DNA from: JAICMB01 sp963838885
GTDB lineage: Bacteria; Acidobacteriota; Terriglobia; Bryobacterales; Bryobacteraceae
Assembly: GCA_963838885.1 (NCBI GenBank)
Contig: CAWITB010000058.1
Coordinates: 124,001 to 188,000 of the forward strand
Reading direction: 5' to 3'
Length of the DNA stretch: 64,000 bases
Made by a program: the position numbers and the translations under genes. The notes below the pieces were generated by a model, which searched no databases, was not told where the DNA came from, and was given only the letters and a program-made list of their open reading frames with translations. Of the stretch, positions 1 through 8,736 are shown piece by piece; position 1 is the stretch's first letter; each line of letters starts with the position of its first letter.

Positions 1-1
1 A

Positions 2-814
2 ACCGGCTATGCGCTCGGCCATTCCGAGCGCGAGATGCGTCGCCTCAGCGCTCAAGCTCGCATCTTTGAACCTTTCACGCGCCGCATGATCACTGAGGCT
101 GGCGTGTTGGAAGGCATGCGTGTTCTCGATGTCGGCGCCGGAACGGGAGACGTCGCGTTTCTTTGCGCATCCGCCGTAGGACCGGCAGGACAAGTGATCG
201 GCGTCGATAGAGCGCAGGCTGCCGTTGAAACGGCTCAGGGCCGCGCGCTCAGTTTCGGTCTCGGGAACGTGACCTTCGCGCTCGGCGATCCCAGCGAGAT
301 GTCATTTGAAAAGCCGTTCGATGCCATTGTCGGGCGGCTTGTTCTCATGCATCAACCCGATCCCGTGGTGATGCTGAGCAAATTGTCTCGCTTGCTTCGC
401 CGGGGTGGAATCATCGCCTTTCAGGAGTTTCAAATCGGCGGCCCGCATTCGTTTCCGTCAGTGCCGGCCTATGAACAGTGCATGGAATGGATTAAGGCGG
501 CTTTTGCCGCCACGGGGACGGATACGCAGATGGGCGCCAAACTCTATTCCGCATTTATCGATGCGGGCCTCCCCCCGCCATCGATGAGCCTGGATGCAGG
601 CATCTGGGGAGGAGACGACAATCCCGCCGCGATGATGATGACCGAAGTCATCCGCAGTCTTTTACCGCTACTTGAGAAATCCGGAATCGCCACGAAAGAG
701 CAAGTCGGCATCAACTCGCTTCAGGATCGAATTCAGCGTGAAATTCTGGCTGCTGGCGGAGTGGCGATGTCGCCATCGCTGATTGGCGCTTGGACCAGGC
801 TCACCGAACGCTAA
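2..814 (+). CDS. class I SAM-dependent methyltransferase, 5' end cut by the window edge
   Basis: Predicted to transfer a methyl group from S-adenosylmethionine to an unknown small molecule in the cytoplasm. The glycine-rich SAM site reads VLDVGAGTGDVAFLC, followed by an acidic strand end (IGVDRA) and a later GRLVLMHQPDP segment typical of the UbiE/ubiquinone-type fold. An ATG lies at 35, but the frame is open back to base 2 and already encodes a GYALGHSEREMRRL-like N-terminus common in this family. The true start is therefore probably outside the window. The substrate cannot be inferred, and the next gene (a permease) gives no clue. Confidence 0.8.
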   Translation, partial: TGYALGHSEREMRRLSAQARIFEPFTRRMITEAGVLEGMRVLDVGAGTGDVAFLCASAVGPAGQVIGVDRAQAAVETAQGRALSFGLGNVTFALGDPSEMSFEKPFDAIVGRLVLMHQPDPVVMLSKLSRLLRRGGIIAFQEFQIGGPHSFPSVPAYEQCMEWIKAAFAATGTDTQMGAKLYSAFIDAGLPPPSMSLDAGIWGGDDNPAAMMMTEVIRSLLPLLEKSGIATKEQVGINSLQDRIQREILAAGGVAMSPSLIGAWTRLTER

Positions 815-988
815 CCAAAACTTCGGAAGATTGCCTACCCAAACGGATGAGTTCTGGGTAGAATATCTTCTGAAGGCATGCAGATACCTTTGGATCGCCC
901 CGGCCGCAATCGTTGGACGGAGGCCATATGGGAAGCAGCCGGAGAGGCGTGAAATGCGTTTTGGCGGAGACGAAGGCGCGAGCAGGAT

Positions 989-3658
989 TTGGAGCGCGAG
1001 TTGCGTTCGGATCTGGAGTTGGAGGCCGCGGAGAGAGTCGAGAATGGCATCCCGCCGGAGGAAGCGCGCTATGCCGCCCAGCGCGCGCTTGGGAATGCGA
1101 CCCTACTAAAGGAGGACGTGCGCGAGATGTGGGGATGGCCCTCTCTCGAGAGAGCCCTCCAGGATCTGCGCTATGCCGCGCGGATACTCCGTAAAGCTCC
1201 CGGATTCACGGTAGTCGCAGTGCTATCTCTGGCTCTCGGCATTGGCGCGAACACCAGCGTCTTCAGCGTGCTCGACGCCGTGCTGTTGAAGTCCCTTCCA
1301 GTCAGTCATCCCGAACAACTCCGTATTCTGACGTGGATCCGCCACGGCGATCCCATTGGAATGAAAAGTCACAGCGGCTGGGCAATTTATGACGATCGAG
1401 GCCGCCCCGTGGACGGGTCGTTTTCCTATCCCGCCTACGAGATCTTCCGGAAGACAGTGCCGCAATTCTCGGATGTCGTCGCGTTCGCTCCGAATCAGTT
1501 CACCGTTACCGATAACGCAACCAGCGATCTGGTATTCGGCCACTACGTTTCCGGCAATTACTTCACCGGTCTGGGCGCGCAGCCTCTGCTCGGCAGGCCC
1601 ATTCTACCGGAGGACGATGCGCCCGGTAAGCCCGGCGTCGCCGTGCTGACGTACTTGTACTGGAACAAGCGGTTTGCCGGCGACCCCGCTGTTGTGGGCC
1701 GCCTCATTACGGTGAACCGCGTTCCAGTCACCGTGATCGGCGTGATGCCGGCAGCGTTTCAAGGTCTGATGCCCGGCCGCGCGATCGATCTATTCGTGCC
1801 TTTCTCAATGGTCCCCGAAACCGCTCCGGCTTACTACGCCCTCGCGGCGCCCGATTTCTGGTGGGTCCAGATCTTCGGACGGCTAAAGCCGGGCGCGTCC
1901 GAAGCGGCCGCGACCGCCGCAGTGCAGGCGACGCTTGCGCATCAAATCGATTCCTATGCGGGAACCACGCTGCCGTCGTCAAACCGGCCCAAAATCGTCC
2001 TGGAGCCGGGAAGCCGCGGCGCGGGCCCGCTGCGCGGCTCCATTCAGACGTCGATTTATATTCTTGCCGCGGTTGCGGGTCTAGTGCTTCTGATCGCGTG
2101 CATCAACCTTGTGAACCTGCTGCTTGCGAGATACGCCTCGCGCTCCAGGGAAATTGCAATCCGAATCTCGATTGGCGCCGGCCGCTGGCGGCTGATGCGC
2201 CAGATGCTCGCTGAAAGCATGTTGCTTGCGGGCATGGGCGCGATCGCCGGTCTTTTCTTAGCCAAACCCATGCTCCGGCTGCTCCTGAATTTCTTTTCGG
2301 GAACCTCGATTTTGGGACTCGATGCGCGGCTTGACGGCCGCGCTCTCGGCTTCACATTTCTTGTCGCCATGATCACCGCCCTACTATTCGGGACCATGCC
2401 CGCATGGCGCGCCGCGCACGTAAATGCAGGGTCAAGCACGAAAGAAACAGGGGCCATTGCGGCGGGCCACCGTCACTTGCTGGGCCGCTATCTGGTGTCG
2501 CTCCAGATCGGGTTATCTCTCGTGCTGCTGGTGGGAACGGGCCTGTTCCTGCGAACGCTGCTGAGCCTCACCGCCGTCAACCTCGGTTTCCAAACGGACA
2601 ACATCCTTACGTTTCAGACCGATCCTGGCCGAAGCGGATACAAGCCCCCGCAAGCCGGCGCTCTGTACAGGCGCTTGGAGGGGCGCATCACGGCTATCCC
2701 CGGCGTCGAAGCGGTTGCGATCTCGCAGCTTCCCTTAATCGGAGGCGTCGTTACCAACGGCCCGATTCACCTGCCCGGCTCCGGCGACAATCAGAAGCAG
2801 ACCTGGTTTATCTATTGCTCGGATTCGTTTCTCTCGACCATGAGGATCCCGGTCGTGTTGGGCCGAGATTTGAGCCGCGCCGACTTCGATCGCGAGATCC
2901 CCAGCGCCGTCGTGAATGAGACCCTTGTCAAGAAGTATCTGCGCGGCGTGAACCCGATCGGACGGATTTTCTATCTGCCCCATTGGGTAAGGGATAACGG
3001 CAGCGAAGTCAAACCATTCACTATCGTGGGGGTGGCGAAAGATGCGCACTACAGAGGCGTACGCGACCCAGTCCCGCCGACCGCCTATATGCCATTCCCT
3101 TGGCGCCCGCCCGGGGACAGCATGATGGTCTTCGCGATCCGAACGCGGCTGGCTCCCTTATCGCTCGCGCCCGCCGTCCGCCGCGCCGTCGGTAACGTCG
3201 ACGCAAATCTTCCTGTGGCGGAAGTACGCACCGAGCGCGAGCAGATCGATCGTTCGCTCGGAACGGAACGACTGTTTGCGACACTCGTGAGCATCTTTGG
3301 AGCGAACGCCCTAATCCTTGCCGCCATTGGTATCTACGGCGTTATGGCTTTCTCGGTCAATCGGCGGACGCGCGAAATTGGCGTGCGAATGGCGCTCGGC
3401 GCGCAGCGCGGCGAAGTGCGCTGGCTGGTCCTTCGCCAGAGTCTGCATATGGCGATGTTAGGGATCGTCGTGGGCGTGCCATCCGCACTCCTGCTGACGG
3501 GCCTGGTCCGGAAGCTTCTGTATGGGGTCAAGCCTAACGATCCGGCGAGCCTGGTTGCTGCCGTGATTGTTATTGCCGCCGTCGCGGCATTCGCAGCCTG
3601 GATTCCCGCGCGCAGGGCTTCACGCGTCGATCCGATCGTGGCTTTGCGATACGAATAG
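989..3658 (+). CDS. ADOP-family ABC transporter permease (MacB/FtsX-like, duplicated), start region probably frameshifted
   Basis: Large inner-membrane permease of the acidobacterial duplicated orphan permease type, related to MacB/FtsX and expected to work with a separate ATPase. The order is a short cytoplasmic helical region, TM1 (about residues 70-95), a periplasmic MacB-core-like domain, an FtsX domain near residues 350-490, a second periplasmic domain and a second FtsX domain near 770-880. The repeated EIAIRISIGA / EIGVRMALGA signatures mark the duplication. The first usable start in this frame is TTG at 989. The family N-terminus (MRFW, arginine run, EQDLERELRSD) is present from 954, but a single T is missing in the run 957-960, so the ATG at 954 is one frame off. 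The usual PadR-type regulator is not seen next to it. Confidence 0.88.
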   Translation: MERELRSDLELEAAERVENGIPPEEARYAAQRALGNATLLKEDVREMWGWPSLERALQDLRYAARILRKAPGFTVVAVLSLALGIGANTSVFSVLDAVLLKSLPVSHPEQLRILTWIRHGDPIGMKSHSGWAIYDDRGRPVDGSFSYPAYEIFRKTVPQFSDVVAFAPNQFTVTDNATSDLVFGHYVSGNYFTGLGAQPLLGRPILPEDDAPGKPGVAVLTYLYWNKRFAGDPAVVGRLITVNRVPVTVIGVMPAAFQGLMPGRAIDLFVPFSMVPETAPAYYALAAPDFWWVQIFGRLKPGASEAAATAAVQATLAHQIDSYAGTTLPSSNRPKIVLEPGSRGAGPLRGSIQTSIYILAAVAGLVLLIACINLVNLLLARYASRSREIAIRISIGAGRWRLMRQMLAESMLLAGMGAIAGLFLAKPMLRLLLNFFSGTSILGLDARLDGRALGFTFLVAMITALLFGTMPAWRAAHVNAGSSTKETGAIAAGHRHLLGRYLVSLQIGLSLVLLVGTGLFLRTLLSLTAVNLGFQTDNILTFQTDPGRSGYKPPQAGALYRRLEGRITAIPGVEAVAISQLPLIGGVVTNGPIHLPGSGDNQKQTWFIYCSDSFLSTMRIPVVLGRDLSRADFDREIPSAVVNETLVKKYLRGVNPIGRIFYLPHWVRDNGSEVKPFTIVGVAKDAHYRGVRDPVPPTAYMPFPWRPPGDSMMVFAIRTRLAPLSLAPAVRRAVGNVDANLPVAEVRTEREQIDRSLGTERLFATLVSIFGANALILAAIGIYGVMAFSVNRRTREIGVRMALGAQRGEVRWLVLRQSLHMAMLGIVVGVPSALLLTGLVRKLLYGVKPNDPASLVAAVIVIAAVAAFAAWIPARRASRVDPIVALRYE

Positions 3659-3703
3659 AAGGCCGCCTACCGTCGCGGCTATACTTAAGATAAGTACCGC
3701 TAA

Positions 3704-4522
3704 ATGCACGAAATGGGCGTTTTCTGGCTGCGCGTAGCGACGGCCTTTTATGCGGTCGGCCTGATCCACGCGATTGTTGTTGTCCTGCGGCGCAATTCTA
3801 AGGCCTTTAAAGTAGCGCTCGGAGCGTTCTGCGTGGGCGCGATTCTGCACGTGGTCGCGATTGTCGAACTCACCGCCTCTCTCGGACACATTCCCGTCGA
3901 CAACTTCTACGAATCGAGCTCGCTTTGCGCGTTGATCGTCGCAATCCTGTTCCTCTTTGTGTATTGGCGCCACCGATTCGCCAGTCTCAGCGTCTTTATA
4001 TTTCCGCTCGTGTTCGTGATGACGGAGATCGGAGCCATGGAAACGCCGATCGCGCCGTGGCCGAACAGGAGCATCCGGCAGGTTTGGCTGTTAATACACG
4101 TCGTAATGATCCTGCTTGGTTTTGCGGCGCTCCTTCTAACGGCGTTCGCCTCGGTCTTTTATCTGATCCAGGAAAGACACCTGAAAAGTAAGCGGCCGGC
4201 TAAATTTTTCGATCGCCTGCCTCCGCTCGCAACGCTCGACGATCTCGTGACGAACGCGATGGGGCTGGGGTTCGTCTTCATCACGCTCGGAACAATTGCG
4301 GGGAGCGCCTGGGCATTCATCGAGAGCGGCACGCGCTGGATCGCCGACCCGCGCATCGGTATTTCGCTGTTCACCTGGCTGTTATATCTCGTGATGGTAT
4401 TCTTGCGAAACTCCGCCGGATGGCGCGGGCGCAAAGCGGCTGTTCTGTCGCTAAGCGTTCTCGGTTGCGCCGCGGTCACCTGGGCCGCGCACGTCGGACT
4501 GCGCTCGCTGCTGACGAAATGA
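3704..4522 (+). CDS. CcsA/HemX-type cytochrome c assembly membrane protein
   Basis: Polytopic inner-membrane protein of 272 aa with about eight hydrophobic helices, belonging to the cytochrome c assembly (CcsA/CcmC/HemX) family. The family's tryptophan-rich loop is recognisable but degenerate (GSAWAFIESGTRWIADPRIG) rather than the strict WGxxWxWD form. It lies 4 bp before hemA and is followed by hemC and cobA-hemD. This position matches the HemX proteins that sit next to hemA in several phyla and influence glutamyl-tRNA reductase or haem handling. The haem-related role is inferred from family and neighbourhood. Start ATG at 3704. Confidence 0.85.
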   Translation: MHEMGVFWLRVATAFYAVGLIHAIVVVLRRNSKAFKVALGAFCVGAILHVVAIVELTASLGHIPVDNFYESSSLCALIVAILFLFVYWRHRFASLSVFIFPLVFVMTEIGAMETPIAPWPNRSIRQVWLLIHVVMILLGFAALLLTAFASVFYLIQERHLKSKRPAKFFDRLPPLATLDDLVTNAMGLGFVFITLGTIAGSAWAFIESGTRWIADPRIGISLFTWLLYLVMVFLRNSAGWRGRKAAVLSLSVLGCAAVTWAAHVGLRSLLTK

Positions 4523-4526
4523 CGCA

Positions 4527-5786
4527 ATGCGCTTCTCGATCACAGGGTTGAATCACAAGAGCGCGCCGGTCGAGGTACGCGAGCGCCTCGCGTTCGACGA
4601 GCGATCGATCCCCGGCGCTCTCAAGGTTCTCCGCCGGAGGCCCGGCGTAGTCGAAGGCATGATCCTGTCCACCTGCAATCGCGTCGAGATCGCGGTCTCC
4701 TGCGATGAAGGCGACGGCCGGCGCGTGATTGACGAGTTCCTGGCGGAAACGCGAAACGTGCAGCGCGATTGGCTCCGCCCATATCTCTATACGTTCGAAG
4801 ATCGCGATGCCATCCGGCATCTGTTCCGCGTGGCCGCGAGCCTCGACTCCATGGTTGTCGGTGAACCGCAGATCCTCGGACAACTGAAAACTGCCTACGC
4901 GCTGGCGAAGCGGGAAGGCGCGGTGAACGGCTTCATGGACACGCTGTTGACGCGCGCTTTCAGCGTCGCCAAGCGTGTGCGTTCAGAAACAGAGATCGGA
5001 GCCAGCGCCGTATCGGTCAGCTTCGCGGCAGTTGAAATGGCGCGCGAAATCTTTGGGTCGCTAAAAAGTAAGTCCGTGCTGATCGCTGGCGCCGGCAAGA
5101 TGTCGGAAGCCGCCGCCCGCCATTTGCGGCGCTGCGGAGCGTCGAAGATCTTCGTGACCAATCGGACCGAGGAACGCGCGGCCGCCATGGCTCGCGCCTT
5201 TGGCGGTGAGATCGTCGACTATTCGAACTTCGCCGCGTTCCTTCCCGAAGTGGATATTATTATCACATCGAGCGCCGCTCCCCATTACATATTGACCAAA
5301 GAAGACATGGCGAACGCGATCGCGGCGCGCAAGAACAGGCCCGTTTTCGTGATCGACATCGGGGTCCCCCGCAATGTCGAGCCGTCGGTGAACGAGCTCG
5401 ATAACGTGTTCGTGTACGACATCGATGATTTACAGCGCGTGGTCGAGAACAACGTTGAGGCGCGGCGGCATGAAGCCGAGGAGGCCGAGGGGATCGTCGC
5501 CGAGGAAGTGGAGCGCATGCTCTCGCGTCTCAAGACGCGCGACGTGGTTCCGACGATTATCGGTCTGCAGGAGCAACTCGAAAACTTGCGCGCCGCCGAG
5601 GTGGCGCGCATGCGCGGGAAATTCGGCAATCTGACGCGGGAGCAGGAGGAGGCGCTCGAAGCGTTGACGCGCTCCATTGTCAATAAGGTCGCGCACACAC
5701 CGATTACGGAGCTGCGCCGCCAGGCTTCGCAGCCCGAGGGGTCGCACTTCATCAACGTCGTTCGAAAGGTCTTTCGTCTGGAATGA
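4527..5786 (+). CDS. hemA: glutamyl-tRNA reductase
   Basis: NADPH-dependent reduction of glutamyl-tRNA(Glu) to glutamate-1-semialdehyde, the first committed step of C5-pathway tetrapyrrole synthesis in the cytoplasm. At 419 aa it is of normal length. The N-terminal NHKSAPVEVRERLAF motif is present. The catalytic cysteine is Cys50 in LSTCNRVEI, and GEPQILGQLKTAY follows. The NADPH site is VLIAGAGKMSEAAARHL, and a C-terminal helical dimerisation domain ends the protein. It is the second gene of a haem operon, 4 bp after the CcsA/HemX-like gene and 25 bp before hemC. A tRNA-Glu gene, which supplies its substrate, lies elsewhere in the window at 26.7 kb. Confidence 0.97.
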   Translation: MRFSITGLNHKSAPVEVRERLAFDERSIPGALKVLRRRPGVVEGMILSTCNRVEIAVSCDEGDGRRVIDEFLAETRNVQRDWLRPYLYTFEDRDAIRHLFRVAASLDSMVVGEPQILGQLKTAYALAKREGAVNGFMDTLLTRAFSVAKRVRSETEIGASAVSVSFAAVEMAREIFGSLKSKSVLIAGAGKMSEAAARHLRRCGASKIFVTNRTEERAAAMARAFGGEIVDYSNFAAFLPEVDIIITSSAAPHYILTKEDMANAIAARKNRPVFVIDIGVPRNVEPSVNELDNVFVYDIDDLQRVVENNVEARRHEAEEAEGIVAEEVERMLSRLKTRDVVPTIIGLQEQLENLRAAEVARMRGKFGNLTREQEEALEALTRSIVNKVAHTPITELRRQASQPEGSHFINVVRKVFRLE

Positions 5787-5811
5787 AGGGCGGCGCACGA
5801 GAGAGCCGCCG

Positions 5812-6711
5812 ATGCTGGTAATCGGGTCGCGCGGCTCCCAATTGGCGCTGTGCCAGGCGCAATGGGTGAAAACGCGCCTGGCGGCGCTCGGCCAGGAATG
5901 CCGCATCGAGATCATCCACACCACGGGCGATAAGATCGCCGATGTCGCTCTGTCGAAGGCCGGCGCAAAAGGTTTGTTTACGAAAGAGATCGAGGAAGGG
6001 TTGTTGGACGGATTGATCGACGTAGCCGTGCATAGCCTGAAAGATCTACCCACGGAAGTGCCCGCGGGACTCGCGCTGGCGGCGATACCGGTTCGCGAGG
6101 ACCCGCGCGACGCTTTGGTGGGCGTGACGTTTGCCGGACTGCGCGAGGGCGCGCTGGTTGGCACGAGTTCGCTACGGCGCGCAGCGCAGCTTCGAGCTTT
6201 GCGTCCGGATCTTCACGTTGAAAATATTCGTGGCAATGTGGACACGCGTCTTCGCAAGCTGGATGAAGGTGGCTACGATGCGATTCTACTGGCGGCGGCG
6301 GGCCTGAGGCGACTGGGATGGCAGGACCGCATCTCCGAGCTGCTCGATCCCAAGGCGATGTGCCCGGCCGTTGGCCAAGGCGCGTTGGCAATTGAAACGC
6401 GCGGGGCTGTTCAAGCGTTCGAAATATGCGCGCGTTTGGAGGACCCGGCGGCGCGTATCGCAGTCACTGCGGAACGCGCGGTACTTGCGGCTATGGGCGG
6501 AGGGTGCCAAGTTCCCATTGGCGCACACGCTATCACGCGCGAAGGTTCCGTCACGTTGCAGGCGGTCGTGATCGCTCCCGACGGTTCGCAGGTAATTCGC
6601 AAATGCTGTACGGGTGCTAATGCGGACGCGGCGCGGCTCGGGCGCGAGCTGGGCGAAGAACTGCTCGCCGCCGGCGGCCGCGCCATTCTGGACGCGGTTT
6701 ACGCGGCATGA
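5812..6711 (+). CDS. hemC: porphobilinogen deaminase (hydroxymethylbilane synthase)
   Basis: Polymerises four porphobilinogens into hydroxymethylbilane. I place the start at ATG 5812 (MLVIGSRGSQLALCQAQ), because the open frame upstream overlaps the end of hemA and matches no family N-terminus. The product is 299 aa, normal for HemC. Visible motifs are KGLFTKEIEEGLL, HSLKDLPTE, GTSSLRRAAQLR and the cofactor loop GGGCQVPIGA. In that loop Cys232 would carry the dipyrromethane primer. The stop codon overlaps the start of the next gene (ATGA), so the two are translationally coupled. Confidence 0.97.
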   Translation: MLVIGSRGSQLALCQAQWVKTRLAALGQECRIEIIHTTGDKIADVALSKAGAKGLFTKEIEEGLLDGLIDVAVHSLKDLPTEVPAGLALAAIPVREDPRDALVGVTFAGLREGALVGTSSLRRAAQLRALRPDLHVENIRGNVDTRLRKLDEGGYDAILLAAAGLRRLGWQDRISELLDPKAMCPAVGQGALAIETRGAVQAFEICARLEDPAARIAVTAERAVLAAMGGGCQVPIGAHAITREGSVTLQAVVIAPDGSQVIRKCCTGANADAARLGRELGEELLAAGGRAILDAVYAA

Positions 6712-8198
6712 ACAAGGTCTATCTGGTCGGCGCCGGACCTGGCGACCCGGAGCTGATTACCTGGAAAGGCCGCAAGGCGCTGGGCATCGCCGATACCGTC
6801 CTGTACGATCACCTCGCTCCCGATGCCTTGCTCGATCTAGCGCCCAAGCGCGCGGAGCGCGTCTATGTTGGAAAGAAAAAATCGGTGAGGGCCTTCGCGC
6901 AGGAAGAGATCTGCGCGATGATGATCGAGCGCGCGCGCCGCGGCCTGAACGTGGTGCGGCTCAAGGGCGGCGATCCTTTCATCTTTGGTCGCGGCGGTGA
7001 AGAAATCGAGGCACTGGCCGAAGCCGGCATTGCGTACGAGGTGATTCCGGGCGTGACATCGCCGCTCGGCATCGCCGCTTACACCGGCGTCCCACTGACA
7101 CATCGCGATCATACCAAACTCGTCACGTTCGTGACCGGGCACGATGCCGGCGCGATCGACTGGAGCAAGGTGGGCCAGACGGAAACGCTGGTGATTTTCA
7201 TGGGGATTTTTTTCATTCGCGAAATCGCGAGTCAGATCATGAAATACGGCCGGGATGGCGGTACGCCTGCGATGTGCGTGCGCTGGGGGACGCGTCCCGA
7301 CCAGCAGACCGTCACGGGGACCCTTGCAACGATCGCCGATCGGATCGAGGAGGCCGGGATCAGGCCGCCCGCGACCGTAATTCTCGGAGAGGTCGTAAAA
7401 CTGCGCGAGAAACTGACTTGGTTCGAGCGCTTGCCCCTTTTCGGACGCGAGGTTATCGTGACGCGCTCCAAGGAGCAGGCGCCGGAGTTATCCGAAAAGC
7501 TACGCGCAGTCGGCGCCGGCGCGATCGAATTTCCTGTTATCGAAATTCAGCCCCCCGCCGATCCGGGACCGCTCGACCGCGCCATCGAAAATCTCGCGGC
7601 ATACGATTGGCTGATCTTCACGAGCGTGAACGGAGTGCGTTATTTTCTCGATCGGCTGGACGCTTCCCCGCAGGATCTGCGCTCGCTGCGGGCGCGGGTG
7701 TGCGCCATCGGTCCGGCGACGCGCTGCGCCATCGAAGCTCTGCACGTGAAAGTGGACGTGATGCCCGAGGAGTACGTCGCCGAAAGCCTGGTTCAAGTTT
7801 TTTCGCAAATGGATCTGCGCGGCAAACGGATACTGATCCCGCGCGCGGCCGTGGCGCGGGATGTAATTCCCGTCCAGCTCCGTGCTCTCGGGGCCGATGT
7901 GGATGTCGTGGAAGCATACCGCAACGCGATTCCTGAGCGGTATGCGACTTGTCCGCCGAAAGCGGACTGGATTACGTTCACGAGCTCTTCGGCGGTCAAG
8001 AATTACATCGCGCTAGCGGGGCGCGAGTCGCTCGAGAGAATACGCGTGGCCTCGATTGGCCCCGTGACGTCCGAGACGGCGCGGAGTCTCGGGGTTGACG
8101 TTGGCGTGGAAGCGCGCCCCTATACGATGGAAGGGCTGGTCGCGGCGATAGTTCATGCCGAAATCGGTTCTTTAAACACAGCATCTCGTATTACGTGA
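6708..8198 (+). CDS. cobA-hemD: fused uroporphyrinogen-III C-methyltransferase / uroporphyrinogen-III synthase
   Basis: Bifunctional enzyme of 496 aa. Residues 1 to about 250 are a SUMT (CobA) domain with VYLVGAGPGDPELITWKG, VVRLKGGDPFIFGRGGEE and PGVTSPLGIAAYTGVPLTHR. This domain makes precorrin-2 from uroporphyrinogen III using SAM. From about residue 255 to the end is a HemD domain that closes hydroxymethylbilane to uroporphyrinogen III (VIVTRSKEQAPELS, DWLIFTSVNGVRYF, DWITFTSSSAVKNY). Such fusions are known in several bacterial phyla. The ATG at 6708 overlaps the hemC stop, so hemC product and synthase would be made together. The methyltransferase half steers flux towards sirohaem or cobalamin. 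Confidence 0.95.
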   Translation: MNKVYLVGAGPGDPELITWKGRKALGIADTVLYDHLAPDALLDLAPKRAERVYVGKKKSVRAFAQEEICAMMIERARRGLNVVRLKGGDPFIFGRGGEEIEALAEAGIAYEVIPGVTSPLGIAAYTGVPLTHRDHTKLVTFVTGHDAGAIDWSKVGQTETLVIFMGIFFIREIASQIMKYGRDGGTPAMCVRWGTRPDQQTVTGTLATIADRIEEAGIRPPATVILGEVVKLREKLTWFERLPLFGREVIVTRSKEQAPELSEKLRAVGAGAIEFPVIEIQPPADPGPLDRAIENLAAYDWLIFTSVNGVRYFLDRLDASPQDLRSLRARVCAIGPATRCAIEALHVKVDVMPEEYVAESLVQVFSQMDLRGKRILIPRAAVARDVIPVQLRALGADVDVVEAYRNAIPERYATCPPKADWITFTSSSAVKNYIALAGRESLERIRVASIGPVTSETARSLGVDVGVEARPYTMEGLVAAIVHAEIGSLNTASRIT

Positions 8199-8736
8199 GT
8201 TCACGCCCGGCGATGGGCACGACTTCGCGCACACGATCTGCGATTCCCATTTTGCGTCGCTTCTCTTAGATTACGAACTTGATTCCGGTCATGGCATCAT
8301 CTTCCTTCATGGGGCCACCCCGAATTCTGTTCGTGCCCGTGCCAACCACAATGAGCCCTAAAGAAGTGGACAATGCTTCCTGGCCGCACAGATGTATCAA
8401 GTCAGCGTGCGGGATACGTTCGAGTTCGGAGATCCCTCGATAGCGACGTCCGGGTCCGGAGCGCGTGCATTCCTTCCAGGACATCGGCCCGCCGCGCCAT
8501 GCCTTGTTCATCCGCAAACCGCTCGGCAGCGATATTTTCGCCGCCTGCGTGCATTTGAAGCGCATCGCTGAACGCTCCGCACCCACCATAACGCTGCCCA
8601 GTAAGCGCTTTCATGTCCCGCCGGGGCCGCCTCTTACGCTTTCTCTATGTGAGGCGGGTTGAAACGTTCTGCTTGCCGGAAACACTAGAGCGGCAGCATT
8701 ATCGCTAAACGCGCTACCCGCCCAGGAGTGGATGTC
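8199..8736. other. gene-poor stretch between cobA-hemD and the large membrane protein
   Basis: No confident gene in about 540 bp. A minus-strand open frame (8266-8589, 107 aa) has no recognisable domain, no clear ribosome site and an atypical composition, so it may be a remnant or spurious. A 7-bp GC-rich inverted repeat (8627-8633 with 8651-8657, 17-nt loop) sits in the second half. It has no T-run and I do not call it a terminator. The end of the stretch carries the AGGAG Shine-Dalgarno site (8724-8728) of the next gene. Confidence 0.5.

Noticed and set aside
5677..5811. Longer hemC start
   Set aside because: The extension overlaps the hemA 3' end and matches no HemC N-terminus; ATG 5812 gives the normal length.
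8266..8589. 107-codon minus-strand frame as a real gene
   Set aside because: No family match, ribosome site or plausible composition; treated as part of a gene-poor gap.
8627..8657. Cobalamin or other riboswitch/terminator after cobA-hemD
   Set aside because: Only a 7-bp hairpin with a 17-nt loop; no B12-box or T-run.
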